A program made the position numbers and the translations under genes. DNA of 36,788 nucleotides from an uncultured Eubacteriales bacterium (GTDB lineage: Bacteria; Bacillota; Clostridia; Oscillospirales; Oscillospiraceae). The stretch is from contig URQY01000012.1 of NCBI GenBank assembly GCA_900550165.1, positions 1 through 36,788 of the forward strand. The letters are read 5' to 3'. The first letter of the stretch is position 1, and the number at the start of each line of letters is the position of its first letter. Shown piece after piece: positions 15,361-22,936 of this stretch. The notes beneath the pieces are model-generated. The model worked only from the letters and a program-made list of their open reading frames with translations, searched no databases and was not told the DNA's origin.

Positions 15361-16098
15361 TTACAGCGCGCGCAGGATGAGCGCGAGGATGAGCATATGC
15401 ACGGGGTAGAACGCGTAGCAGACATACTGAAACGCCCGGCTGTGGTGTCCCTGACGGCCGCGATAGAGCCAGATGGGTACGAGCGCGAGCAGCGCAAGCC
15501 CCTGCTGGCTGAGCTCCACGTCCATGCCGAGGATCGTCATGGGATAGACCTGACCGCCGAGCATACGCACATTGATCCAGTAGAGCGCCAAGATCTGCCC
15601 GAGCAGCTTCCACCACTCTCTTCCGTGGAAGAAGTAGAAGACGAACACCGTCAGGACGCCCGCGCCGTAGTAGTCCACCATGCCGAGCGTCCCCAGCGCC
15701 GCGCCGAGCGCCGTCACACCCACGCAGGTGAGCACATAGAGCCATGTCTTCCCCTTCTCGCGCACCGCTTCCATCGCGCGGATACCGAGAAGGCCGATCA
15801 GCAGCGTCCAGATGACGTTCTGGTGCACGGGATAAAACCACGTCCCGCCGTACATCAAATCGAAGGGGATTTCCGAAAGCAGCGCAAAGACGAGCATCCG
15901 CAACGCGTAGCGCTTAAAGCTGCGCGTGTGGAAATAGCCCTCCACCGCCATGAAAGCGAACATTGGAAAGGCGAGCCGCCCCACACACGTGAGCCATTCC
16001 TGCGCGGGCAGCAGCGTCGCCCACAGGTGGTCGCACAGCATGAGCGCCATCGCGAGAATGTGCAGCGCCGCCGCGCTGAGGTCAAATCGTTTTTCCAT
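15361..16098 (-). CDS. TraX family membrane protein
   Basis: A 245-residue integral membrane protein with about seven hydrophobic helices. It starts MEKRFDLSAAALHILAMALM. The TraX-like features are the early MLCDHLW and RLAFPMFAFMAVEGYFHT, then FALLSEIPFDLMY and a late YAFYPVHMLIL. The founding member acetylates F-pilin in E. coli, but chromosomal homologues in Firmicutes are not linked to conjugation and their acyl substrate is unknown. No conjugation gene is seen in this window. The ATG at 16098 follows AAGGAG (16105-16110), and a good promoter lies at 16178-16206. Confidence 0.88.
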   Translation of the reverse strand: MEKRFDLSAAALHILAMALMLCDHLWATLLPAQEWLTCVGRLAFPMFAFMAVEGYFHTRSFKRYALRMLVFALLSEIPFDLMYGGTWFYPVHQNVIWTLLIGLLGIRAMEAVREKGKTWLYVLTCVGVTALGAALGTLGMVDYYGAGVLTVFVFYFFHGREWWKLLGQILALYWINVRMLGGQVYPMTILGMDVELSQQGLALLALVPIWLYRGRQGHHSRAFQYVCYAFYPVHMLILALILRAL

Positions 16099-16177
16099 CA
16101 GGGTCTCCTTATGCTATGGCCCGTGACCGGACCGTTCTCTTTTGTGCGCTCCCGCAGGCGGCGCGCACTTGCCCGCC

Positions 16178-16206
16178 ATTGTACCACAGCCGCCGGCAGA
16201 TTGCAA
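16178..16206 (-). promoter_or_regulatory. Promoter of the TraX-family gene
   Basis: Minus-strand TTGCAA (16201-16206), 17-base spacer, TACAAT (16178-16183). Confidence 0.7.
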
Positions 16207-16245
16207 CACGTTTCCGACGTCGGCACACTTGCCGCCGCAAAAGGC

Positions 16246-16275
16246 TTTACGTATCGCCGGTCGATGCAGTATAAT
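16246..16275 (+). promoter_or_regulatory. tex promoter
   Basis: TTTACG (16246-16251), 18-base spacer, TATAAT (16270-16275). The roughly 90-base leader contains a small GCCTG-CTTT-CAGGC hairpin. Confidence 0.65.
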
Positions 16276-16371
16276 GGGGTTTAGCGTTTTGCCTGCTTTC
16301 AGGCAGGCGCTTTCATCGCCGATTTATTTCACCGCGCCTGTTTCGGCGCCCGACATACGAAAGGAACCACT

Positions 16372-18531
16372 ATGGATATCATTCAAATGCTCGCCCGGGA
16401 GCTCGGCAAAAACGCACAGCACGTCGAAAACGTTGTGCGATTGCTCGACGAGGGCAACACCATCCCCTTCATCGCCCGCTACCGCAAGGAGCTGCACGGC
16501 GCGATGGACGACACCTCGCTGCGCACGCTCGAAGAGCGCCTCGGGTACCTCCGCGGTCTTGAAGAGCGCCGCGCGGCGGTGAAAAACGCCATCGACGAGC
16601 AGGGTAAGCTGACAGACGAGCTTGCCGCCGCCATCGACAGTGCCAAAACGCTTGCCGAGGTCGAAGACCTCTACCGTCCCTACAAGCAGAAGCGCCGCAC
16701 CCGCGCCACGATCGCAAAGGAGAAGGGCCTTGCGCCGCTCGCGGCGCTGCTCTTCGCACAGGAGCGCGGCTGCCCGCAGCCCGAGGTCGTCGCGCAGGAT
16801 TTTCTCGACCCTGAAAAAGGCGTTGAGACCGTTGAGGACGCCCTGCAGGGCGCCAGCGACATTATCGCCGAGCAGATCAGCGACGATGCGGACATCCGCA
16901 AGAGCCTGCGCGCGCTCATTGCCCATCAGGGACAGCTCGTGAGCAGGGCCGCGATCGAGGACGACAGCGTCTACCGCCTGTACTATGATTTCACGCAGGC
17001 CGTCTCCCGCCTGCAGGGGCATCAGGTGCTCGCCATCAACCGCGGCGAAAAGGAGGGGATTCTGAAGGTCTCCGTCGTGCTCGAGCGCGAGCAGGCGCTG
17101 CCGCTGCTGCGCCGCGCAGTCGTAAAGCCCGGCTCCGCCGCCATGGAATTCATCAAGTCCGCCGCCGAGGACGCCTACGACCGGCTGATCTTCCCGTCGC
17201 TCGAGCGCGAGGTGCGAAATCAGCTCACTGAGCAGGCAGACGAGGGTGCCATCGGCCAGTTTGCGCTCAACTTAAAGCCGCTTTTGATGCAGCCGCCGGT
17301 CAAGGGCAAGGTCACGATGGGGCTTGACCCGGGGTACCGCATGGGCTGCAAGGTCGCGGTCGTGGACGGCACGGGCAAGGTGCTCGACACCGCCGTGGTC
17401 TACCCGACCTACGGTGAGCGGCAGAAAAACGAGGCCATCGCCGTGCTGACAAAGCTCATCCAAAAGCACGGCGTGGAGCACATTGCCATCGGCAACGGCA
17501 CCGCCAGCCGCGAGACCGAACAGATGTCCATTGAGCTGATCCGCCGGGTGAACGAGAGCGGCGCGCACGTCAGCTACATGATCGTCTCCGAGGCGGGCGC
17601 ATCCGTGTACTCGGCAAGCAAGCTCGCCGCCGAGGAATTTCCCCAGTACGACGTCAACCTTCGCTCGGCCGTGTCCATCGCGCGCCGCTTGCAGGACCCG
17701 CTCGCCGAGCTTGTGAAAATTGACCCCAAGGCCATCGGCGTCGGGCAGTATCAGCACGATATGCCGCAAAAGCAGCTCGACGACGCGCTGAACGGTGTGG
17801 TCGAGGACTGCGTCAACGCCGTCGGCGTGGATATCAACACGGCGTCGCCGTCGCTATTGCAGCGCGTGGCGGGTCTGAACGGCACGACGGCGAAAAACGT
17901 CGTCGCGTACCGCGAAGAAAACGGCGCGTTCACCTCGCGCACGCAGATCAAAAAGGTGCCGAAGCTCGGCCCCAAGGCCTTCCAGCAGTGCGCGGGCTTT
18001 CTGCGCGTGCCGGAGAGCAAGAGCGTTCTTGATAACACCGCCGTCCACCCCGAGAGCTATGATGCCGCAAAGGTCCTGCTCGACCTGACCGGTCACACGT
18101 TCGCTGACGTGAAGGACGGCAAGCTCGCCGATCTGCCCGCGCGCGTCAAGGCTTACGGCGAGGAAAAGGCCGCCGCAGAGATTGGCGTGGGCCTTCCCAC
18201 GCTGCGCGATATCGTCTCTGAGCTTCTAAAGCCCGGCCGCGACGTGCGCGACGAGCTGCCAAAGCCCATCCTGCGCACCGACGTGCTCGAGATGAAGGAC
18301 TTAAAGCCCGGTATGGTGCTGACCGGCACGGTGCGCAACGTCATCGACTTCGGCGTGTTCGTCGATATCGGCGTGCATCAGGATGGCCTCGTCCATATCT
18401 CGCAGGTGTCGAACAAGTTCATCAAGCACCCGTCTGAGGTCGTGTCCGTCGGCGACGTGGTCAAGGTCGTCGTGCTGGAGGTAGACGAGAAGAAAAAGCG
18501 CATCGGCCTGAGCATGAAGCAGGCCAAATAA
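16372..18531 (+). CDS. tex: Tex-family RNA-binding transcription accessory protein
   Basis: A 719-residue cytoplasmic nucleic-acid-binding protein with the usual Tex order. An N-terminal helical domain (about 1-190) contains VVRLLDEGNTIPFIARYRKE and DLYRPYKQKRRTRA. A YqgF/RNase H-like domain begins near residue 316 (MGLDPGYRMGCKVAVVD). Helix-hairpin-helix repeats lie near 480-560 (DINTASPSLLQRVAGL, IKKVPKLGPKAFQQ). A C-terminal S1 RNA-binding domain lies at about 645-715 (VLTGTVRNVIDFGVFVDIGV, ending KRIGLSMKQ). Tex homologues influence transcription and stress tolerance in several bacteria; the exact activity is unsettled. The length is normal. It is transcribed alone from its own promoter and ends at a terminator. 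Confidence 0.95.
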   Translation: MDIIQMLARELGKNAQHVENVVRLLDEGNTIPFIARYRKELHGAMDDTSLRTLEERLGYLRGLEERRAAVKNAIDEQGKLTDELAAAIDSAKTLAEVEDLYRPYKQKRRTRATIAKEKGLAPLAALLFAQERGCPQPEVVAQDFLDPEKGVETVEDALQGASDIIAEQISDDADIRKSLRALIAHQGQLVSRAAIEDDSVYRLYYDFTQAVSRLQGHQVLAINRGEKEGILKVSVVLEREQALPLLRRAVVKPGSAAMEFIKSAAEDAYDRLIFPSLEREVRNQLTEQADEGAIGQFALNLKPLLMQPPVKGKVTMGLDPGYRMGCKVAVVDGTGKVLDTAVVYPTYGERQKNEAIAVLTKLIQKHGVEHIAIGNGTASRETEQMSIELIRRVNESGAHVSYMIVSEAGASVYSASKLAAEEFPQYDVNLRSAVSIARRLQDPLAELVKIDPKAIGVGQYQHDMPQKQLDDALNGVVEDCVNAVGVDINTASPSLLQRVAGLNGTTAKNVVAYREENGAFTSRTQIKKVPKLGPKAFQQCAGFLRVPESKSVLDNTAVHPESYDAAKVLLDLTGHTFADVKDGKLADLPARVKAYGEEKAAAEIGVGLPTLRDIVSELLKPGRDVRDELPKPILRTDVLEMKDLKPGMVLTGTVRNVIDFGVFVDIGVHQDGLVHISQVSNKFIKHPSEVVSVGDVVKVVVLEVDEKKKRIGLSMKQAK

Positions 18532-18558
18532 GCATCCGGCCAAAAATCAACACAAAAA

Positions 18559-18597
18559 TACCGCCCCTGCTCCGAACCGTTCGAAGCAGGGGCGGTA
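18559..18597. terminator. Terminator between tex and the DAHP synthase gene
   Basis: A 13-bp GC-rich stem (TACCGCCCCTGCT, 18559-18571, with its complement at 18585-18597) lies between convergent genes. On the plus strand it is followed by CATTATTTTA and on the minus strand by TTTTTGTG. Confidence 0.8.
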
Positions 18598-18619
18598 CAT
18601 TATTTTATCGCATCGCTGT

Positions 18620-19654
18620 TTACAGCAGGTCGGCAAGCTCCAGGACAAGGCGCTCGCTCTTTTCCCATCCGAGGCAGGCATCGGTGATGCTCTTGCCGTA
18701 GGTGCCCTCGCTGATCTTCTGGTTGCCGTCTTCGATATAGCTCTCGATCATCAGACCCTTGACCAGCGCGTCGATATCGTTCGAGTGGCGCTTGGAGTGG
18801 AGCACCTCCTTCGCGATGCGGATCTGCTCGAGGTACTGCTTGCCGGAGTTGGCATGGTTGCAGTCCACGATGCAGGCAGGGTTCTTGATGCCCCTTTCCG
18901 CATACAGCTTGTGCAGCTGCACCAGATCTTCATAGTGGTAGTTGGGGCGGCTGTCGCCCTTTTCGTTCACGTAGCCGCGCATGATAGCGTGGGCATAGGG
19001 ATTGCCCGCGGTTTCGACCTCCCAGCCGCGGTAGAGGAACGTGTGGTCGCCCATCGCCGCGTAGATGGAGTTCATCATCACGCTCAGATCGCCGCCCGTT
19101 GGATTCTTCATGCCGACGGGCACATCGATGCCGCTCGCGACAAGGCGGTGCTGCTGGTTTTCGACCGAGCGCGCGCCGACGGCGACATAGCCCAAAATAT
19201 CGGAGAGATAGCGGTAGTTTTCGGGGTAGAGCATCTCATCAGCGCAGGCAAAGCCGGTCTCCTGCACCGCGCGGGTGTGGAGGCGGCGGATGGCGATGAT
19301 GCCCTCGAGCATATCGGGCTTCTTGCTGGGGTCGGGCTGGTGGAGCATCCCCTTATAGCCCGAGCCGTTGGTGCGCGGCTTGTTCGTGTAGATGCGCGGG
19401 ACGATCAGGATCTTATCCTTGACCTTTTCCTGCAGGGGGACGAGGCGGCAGATGTAGTCCATCACGCTGTCCTCTCGGTCGGCAGAGCACGGGCCGATGA
19501 CGAGCATCAATCGCTTGTCGCGCCCGTCGAGGATCGCGCGCATCTCCTCCACGCGCGCTTCGCGCACCTTGGCGACGTCCTCGGTGAGGGGAAATTCCTT
19601 TTTAATGTCCATCGGAATGGGCAGCTTGCGGATGAATTTTGCATTTTGCTGCAT
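18620..19654 (-). CDS. 3-deoxy-7-phosphoheptulonate synthase (DAHP synthase, AroFGH type)
   Basis: A 344-residue enzyme for the first step of the shikimate pathway: phosphoenolpyruvate plus erythrose 4-phosphate to DAHP, feeding aromatic amino acids. Class I alpha features are clear: LMLVIGPCSADRED, VPRIYTNKPRTNGSGYKGM, GARSVENQQHR, GMKNPTGGDL and IVDCNHANSGK, with metal-ligand Cys, His, Glu and Asp positions inside these blocks. The N-terminal arm (about 1-45) resembles the feedback-regulated E. coli-type enzymes, but inhibitor specificity (Phe, Tyr or Trp) cannot be read safely. The ATG at 19654 follows AAGGAGTC. It is monocistronic. No T-box or Trp attenuator is visible in the short leader. 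Confidence 0.94.
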   Translation of the reverse strand: MQQNAKFIRKLPIPMDIKKEFPLTEDVAKVREARVEEMRAILDGRDKRLMLVIGPCSADREDSVMDYICRLVPLQEKVKDKILIVPRIYTNKPRTNGSGYKGMLHQPDPSKKPDMLEGIIAIRRLHTRAVQETGFACADEMLYPENYRYLSDILGYVAVGARSVENQQHRLVASGIDVPVGMKNPTGGDLSVMMNSIYAAMGDHTFLYRGWEVETAGNPYAHAIMRGYVNEKGDSRPNYHYEDLVQLHKLYAERGIKNPACIVDCNHANSGKQYLEQIRIAKEVLHSKRHSNDIDALVKGLMIESYIEDGNQKISEGTYGKSITDACLGWEKSERLVLELADLL

Positions 19655-19695
19655 GGTGTAGACTCCTTGTCGGTTATTGTCTGATTTTGCCTATT

Positions 19696-19724
19696 ATTTT
19701 ACTGCGTTCCCCCTCGTTCCGCAA
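19696..19724 (-). promoter_or_regulatory. DAHP synthase promoter
   Basis: Minus-strand TTGCGG (19719-19724), 17-base spacer, TAAAAT (19696-19701), about 40 bases before the start codon. Confidence 0.65.
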
Positions 19725-20183
19725 GCACGATTTCATGGCGGAGTGTATAAGGATTCGAAAACTGTGCATTCGAATCCTATCGAATTCAGAAAATCAGCGG
19801 CCGCTGTGCCTCAACTCATTTCGGAGCGCCGCCGCTTTCCGCATCTGTCCCTTCCCCGTTTTCCACCGCAGTCCCCGCTCCTGTGTGCGGCGGCACGGCT
19901 TTATGCCGGTCTGGTACGTCAATTTTTCGTTTTCTTTGTCTCTTTCTCTTCACGCATTCTGCGTACTTTCTGAATTTTTTATTGATATTTATTCATTTTA
20001 AACCGTCAAACAGCACATTTTTGAAATATTTTTATCGTTTGAAATGCGGAAAATGACCCGATCGGCAGGATTCGACAACTCCTTTTCGCGATTCCGGATT
20101 AGACTGCTGGTAGAAAGGGTTCGCGGCAAAGTGGTGTGTGGCTGCCGCATACCGAACCGGACACATAAAAAGGAGGAATCATT
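19725..20183. other. Long intergenic region upstream of DAHP synthase and truncated gltS
   Basis: No protein gene or known RNA was recognised. It holds a perfect 10-bp inverted repeat, AGGATTCGAA/TTCGAATCCT (19750-19759 and 19769-19778), and a pyrimidine-rich stretch around 19920-20000. At 20118-20158 a bulged hairpin (GGTTC plus GCGGCA with TGCCGC plus GAACC) lies just ahead of the gltS ribosome site AAAGGAGG (20168-20175). Base composition is clearly more AT-rich than neighbouring coding DNA. I found no convincing promoter for gltS. Confidence 0.4.
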
Positions 20184-20583
20184 ATGCTGACGATCGAACT
20201 CAACATGTACCACGCCGTTGCCTTAGGTGCCTTTCTGTTCTGGCTGGGCGGCATCATCACCGACAAGATCTCGCTGCTGAACCGCTACTGCATCCCTGCC
20301 CCGCTGATCGGCGGACTCTGCTTTTCCATTCTCAACTGCATTCTCTATTCCATGGGTGTCGCATCCATCACCTTCGACGCGACACTGCAAACCGTCTTTA
20401 TGATCATGTTCTTCACCACCGTCGGCTTTACCGTCAGCATCCCCGCGCTGCTCAAGGGCGGCAAAGCCGTGATGCTGTGCCTTGCCATCTCCATTATGAT
20501 GATCCCGCTGCAAAACTTTCTCGGCGGCGGCGTGATGGCTCTCTTTGGGCGTGACCCGCTGCTCGGTATCGGCTGCGGCTCCA
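20184..20583 (+). pseudogene. gltS: Sodium/glutamate symporter, N-terminal fragment
   Basis: The first ~131-133 codons encode the start of a GltS-type sodium:glutamate symporter. They run from MLTIELNMYHAVALGAFLFW through NRYCIPAPLIGGL and DATLQTVFMIMFFTTVGF to DPLLGIGCGS, where similarity stops. Full-length GltS has about 400 residues and ten or more helices; only about four helices remain here, so transport is impossible. The reading frame continues past the break into foreign sequence (an insertion-sequence transposase tail) and ends at 20666, giving a chimeric 160-residue frame. The start and the ribosome site AAAGGAGG are intact, so a membrane fragment could still be made. Confidence 0.82.
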
Positions 20584-20666
20584 ACGACTATCGTCCCCAT
20601 CAGCGTCTTGGTTTCCTTACACCAAACCAAGTAGAAAAAGAGTTTTGCGATGCAACAGTAGGATAA
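20584..20666 (+). mobile_element. Remnant of an insertion-sequence transposase (C-terminal end)
   Basis: Directly after the gltS break the frame reads NDYRPHQRLGFLTPNQVEKE and seven more residues to a TAG stop. The pattern Y-x-x-Y/D-Y-RPH-x-x-LG-x-x-TP is the hallmark C terminus of IS3-family (integrase core, rve-type) transposases. Nothing of the catalytic DDE domain, the upstream orfA or the left inverted repeat is present. About 80 bases of element survive; any right terminal repeat would lie in the following 60 bases but could not be defined. It is in frame with gltS by chance or selection. Confidence 0.72.
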
Positions 20667-20671
20667 AAGAA

Positions 20672-20727
20672 AATGCCTGCAGTATCTGACCAGTCCGAAA
20701 ACGACTGTCTAAAATACTGTAGGCATT
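20672..20727 (-). terminator. ssrA terminator
   Basis: A long hairpin: a 14-bp outer stem (20672-20685 with 20714-20727, one G-U pair) and an inner CAGTC/GACTG stem. On the minus strand it is followed by TTTTCTTTTATCC and lies 5 bases after the tmRNA 3' end. There is no T tract on the plus-strand side. Confidence 0.8.
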
Positions 20728-20732
20728 CCAAT

Positions 20733-21079
20733 TGGTGGAGGCGGCGGGAGTCGAACCCGCGTCCGAAAGCACTTTAACAGGACTTTCTCCGGGCGCAGTC
20801 AGGATTTAAGCATTCCCTCCGCGCAAGGACACCTGACGGACCTTACGCTTCAGTAGAGTCATGATGCGTGGGCAGGTCAACTCTTTCCCGCCTCACGGAC
20901 GCCACGTTCACGACGCCTTCCCCGGTCCGTGGCCTCCCCGGTTCAGACGGCCGCCTACTTAGGCAGCGACAGCAACTTCGTTGTTGTTCTTTAATTTATA
21001 AGTTGCCCGTTTTATAGAGGTCAGGCGCCTCTGCCCGCTTATCCTGCCTCCACACCCCCGTCGAAACCGGTACGCCCCC
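20733..21079 (-). ncRNA. ssrA: Transfer-messenger RNA (tmRNA)
   Basis: A 347-base RNA that rescues stalled ribosomes together with SmpB. The 5' end GGGGGCG (from 21079) pairs with CGCCTCC before the encoded CCA at the 3' end (20733). GGTTTCGAC near the 5' end and GGGTTCGACTCCC near the 3' end are the conserved tRNA-like blocks, including the T arm. The tag reading frame starts with resume codon GCA at 21006 and ends with TAA at 20959-20961. It encodes ATYKLKNNNEVAVAA, ending in the usual protease-recognised AVAA/ALAA-type tail. GC-rich pseudoknot segments occupy 20820-20955. CCA is genome-encoded. Confidence 0.97.
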
Positions 21080-21085
21080 GTGTGA

Positions 21086-21108
21086 GCGGCGCACGACAAG
21101 TGCGCCGC
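21086..21108 (-). promoter_or_regulatory. Strong hairpin between the cyclophilin gene and ssrA
   Basis: GCGGCGCAC pairs with GTGCGCCGC around GACAA, 7 bases before the tmRNA 5' end. There is no T tract, so it is more likely an RNA-processing or boundary stem than a terminator. A second short stem (ACGGG-AAA-CCCGT) lies at 21113-21125. Confidence 0.5.
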
Positions 21109-21154
21109 GAATACGGGAAACCCGTCAGGTATGCGAAAGCAAAAGGAAATGAAA

Positions 21155-21676
21155 TTACATCTTCTCCGGCTCGGGATAGTCAACGCCCTGCGTATCCACG
21201 CGGATGGTCTTGATGACCTGTGGCTTTTTCGGCATGTCGTTGTACATGTTGCGGTTCACACGGGAGATGTCCACAGCGGCCTGCGCATTCTCGGTGATCT
21301 TACCAAACGCCGCATACTGACCGTCAAGGTGCGGCGCGTCGGCCACCATGATGAAGAACTGGCTGCCCGCGCTGTCGGGGATCATCGTGCGCGCCATGGA
21401 GAGGACGCCCAGTGTGTGCTTGAGGTCGTTCTTGAAGCCGTTGGCGGAGAACTCTCCCTTGATCTCGTAGCCGGGGCCGCCCGTGCCGTTGCCGTCCGGG
21501 TCGCCGCCCTGGATCATGAAGCCGGGGATGACGCGGTGGAAGACAACGCCGTCGTAAAAGCCGGAGTTCGCCAGCGCGATGAAATTGTTGACAGTGTTGG
21601 GCGCGATCTCTGGATAGAGTTCGCCGCTCATCACCGCGCCGCTTTCCATTTCGATGGTCACAATGGGATTTGCCAT
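21155..21676 (-). CDS. Peptidyl-prolyl cis-trans isomerase, cyclophilin type
   Basis: A 173-residue cytoplasmic cyclophilin that speeds proline isomerisation in protein folding. Active-site blocks are visible: FYDGVVFHRVIPGFMIQGGD (catalytic Arg in FHRVI), then GTGGPGY, SMARTMIPDSAGSQFFIM and LDGQYAAFGKI. It has no signal peptide. The ATG at 21676 is chosen over 21682: AAGGAG (21684-21689) is 7 bases from the former but only 1-2 from the latter. The gene starts 11 bases after the smpB stop and lies between smpB and ssrA on one strand, suggesting a shared transcript. Confidence 0.94.
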   Translation of the reverse strand: MANPIVTIEMESGAVMSGELYPEIAPNTVNNFIALANSGFYDGVVFHRVIPGFMIQGGDPDGNGTGGPGYEIKGEFSANGFKNDLKHTLGVLSMARTMIPDSAGSQFFIMVADAPHLDGQYAAFGKITENAQAAVDISRVNRNMYNDMPKKPQVIKTIRVDTQGVDYPEPEKM

Positions 21677-21687
21677 AATCATTCTCC

Positions 21688-22152
21688 TTATCTCCGCGCC
21701 TTCATCGCGCGGTCGATCTCGCGCTTGGCGTCGCGCCGGGCGGCGTCCTCGCGCTTGTCGTAGTTTTTCTTACCCTTGCACACGCCGACCTCGACCTTCA
21801 CGCGCGCATCCTTGAAGTAGACGCTCAGCGGGATCAGCGCGTAGCCGTCCTGCTTGACGAGCGAATAGAGCTTGCCTATCTCGCGCTTGTGCAGAAGGAG
21901 CTTCTTCGGCCGGTCGGGGTCGTGGTTGAAGATGTTGCCCTTATCGTAGGGCGAAATGTGCATCGACAGCACGTTCGCCTCGCCGTTTTTGACGATGACA
22001 TAGCTGTCTTTCAGGTTGAGCGTGCCGGCACGGATGGACTTGACCTCCGTACCCTTGAGCTCAATGCCCGCCTCATAGCGGTCTTCGACAAAATAGTCGT
22101 GGAACGCCTTACGGTTCTGCGCCGCGATCTTGATTCCCTTTTTCTCCGCCAC
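21688..22152 (-). CDS. smpB: SsrA-binding protein
   Basis: A 154-residue OB-fold protein that binds the tRNA-like end of tmRNA and delivers it to stalled ribosomes. Family blocks include IAAQNRKAFHDYFVEDRYEAG, then GIELKGTEVKSIRAG, AHISPY-like SMHISPYDKGN, and KLLLHKREI. The basic C-terminal tail KREIDRAMK is the part that enters the mRNA channel. The start is GTG 22152, with AAAGGAGG (22162-22169) 9 bases upstream; a longer frame to 22404 would read through the promoter. The partner RNA ssrA is 0.6 kb downstream. Confidence 0.96.
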   Translation of the reverse strand: MAEKKGIKIAAQNRKAFHDYFVEDRYEAGIELKGTEVKSIRAGTLNLKDSYVIVKNGEANVLSMHISPYDKGNIFNHDPDRPKKLLLHKREIGKLYSLVKQDGYALIPLSVYFKDARVKVEVGVCKGKKNYDKREDAARRDAKREIDRAMKARR

Positions 22153-22182
22153 GGCACATCGCCTCCTTTGCGTTCGCGTAAC

Positions 22183-22211
22183 AGTGTAGCATACTTTTTC
22201 CCCGAGCACAA
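22183..22211 (-). promoter_or_regulatory. smpB promoter
   Basis: Minus-strand TTGTGC (22206-22211), 17-base spacer, TACACT (22183-22188), about 24 bases from the ribosome binding site. Confidence 0.65.
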
Positions 22212-22308
22212 GGGCTGTCACAAAAACGTAACAAACGAAATGCGCCCCGCTCTTCTGCATTCTGCCCATTCGCTCTAATTTATAGTAGAATTCCGCCCGC
22301 CGCCGTGC

Positions 22309-22314
22309 TATAAT
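22309..22314 (+). promoter_or_regulatory. Candidate -10 box of the Nudix-walRK operon
   Basis: A perfect TATAAT; the -35 region 17 bases upstream (TAGAAT) is weak. A small GGCGG-CGAT-CCGCC hairpin lies in the leader at 22337-22350, just before AGGAGG (22357-22362). Confidence 0.5.
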
Positions 22315-22372
22315 TTTAGTATCTATCCCATGCTTTGGCGGCGATCCGCCGCACTCAGGAGGCAGTTTTATC

Positions 22373-22936
22373 ATGGATCTGACCGAACGCCGGCTTTCCC
22401 GCAAAACGATCTACGAAGGGAAAATTCTGCATATCTACCGCGACGACGTGCTCCTGCCCAACGGCAGGACGAGCGTGCGCGAGGTCGCCGATCACCCCGG
22501 CGGCGTAGCCATCGTCGCTCTTGACGAAAACGACAACGTGCTCACCGTGAAGCAGTACCGCTATGTCTTCTCCCGCGTGCTGGAGGAGATCCCCGCCGGG
22601 AAGCTCGAGCGCGGCGAGGACCCGGACGCGGCCGCGCTGCGCGAACTGAAAGAGGAAACCGGCGCGGTGCCCGCGCGCATGACGGATCTCGGCAGGCTGC
22701 TCGTCTCCCCCGGCTGCTACAGCGAGGTGCTGCACCTTTATCTTGCCGAGGGGCTCGTCTTCGGCGAGCAGCATCCCGACGAGGACGAATTTCTGGAGCT
22801 TTCCCGCACACCGTTTGACGAAATGCTCGCGCGCGTGCTGCGCGGCGAGATCGAGGACGCCAAGACCGTCTGCGGCATTCTGAAGGTCCATGCCCTGCGC
22901 ACGGCGCAAAAAGAGAGACAGGAGAGAGAGAACTGA
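22373..22936 (+). CDS. Nudix hydrolase, ADP-ribose pyrophosphatase type
   Basis: A 187-residue hydrolase of nucleoside diphosphate-linked compounds, most like ADP-ribose pyrophosphatase (NudF type). The complete Nudix box G-x5-E-x7-REUxEExGU spans residues 76-98, with E82, R90, E91, E94 and E95. The N-terminal beta region (KTIYEGKILHIYRDDVLLPNG) and VKQYRY before the box are typical of ADPRases. AGGAGG at 22357-22362 supports the ATG. Its stop overlaps the ATG of walR by one base (TGATG), so it is translationally coupled to the two-component system. That is an uncommon first gene for a walRK operon; ADP-ribose cleavage has no known direct link to it. Confidence 0.93.
   Translation: MDLTERRLSRKTIYEGKILHIYRDDVLLPNGRTSVREVADHPGGVAIVALDENDNVLTVKQYRYVFSRVLEEIPAGKLERGEDPDAAALRELKEETGAVPARMTDLGRLLVSPGCYSEVLHLYLAEGLVFGEQHPDEDEFLELSRTPFDEMLARVLRGEIEDAKTVCGILKVHALRTAQKERQEREN

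Noticed and set aside
15361..16098. Conjugative element suggested by the TraX homologue
   Set aside because: No relaxase, coupling protein, type IV secretion or attachment repeats are seen; chromosomal TraX-like proteins are common in Firmicutes.
19655..19740. T-box or Trp-type leader for DAHP synthase
   Set aside because: The predicted leader is only about 40 bases and has no specifier stem, T-box sequence or terminator.
19750..19778. tRNA gene or fragment suggested by TTCGAATCC
   Set aside because: No acceptor, D or anticodon arms can be folded around it; only a simple inverted repeat is present.
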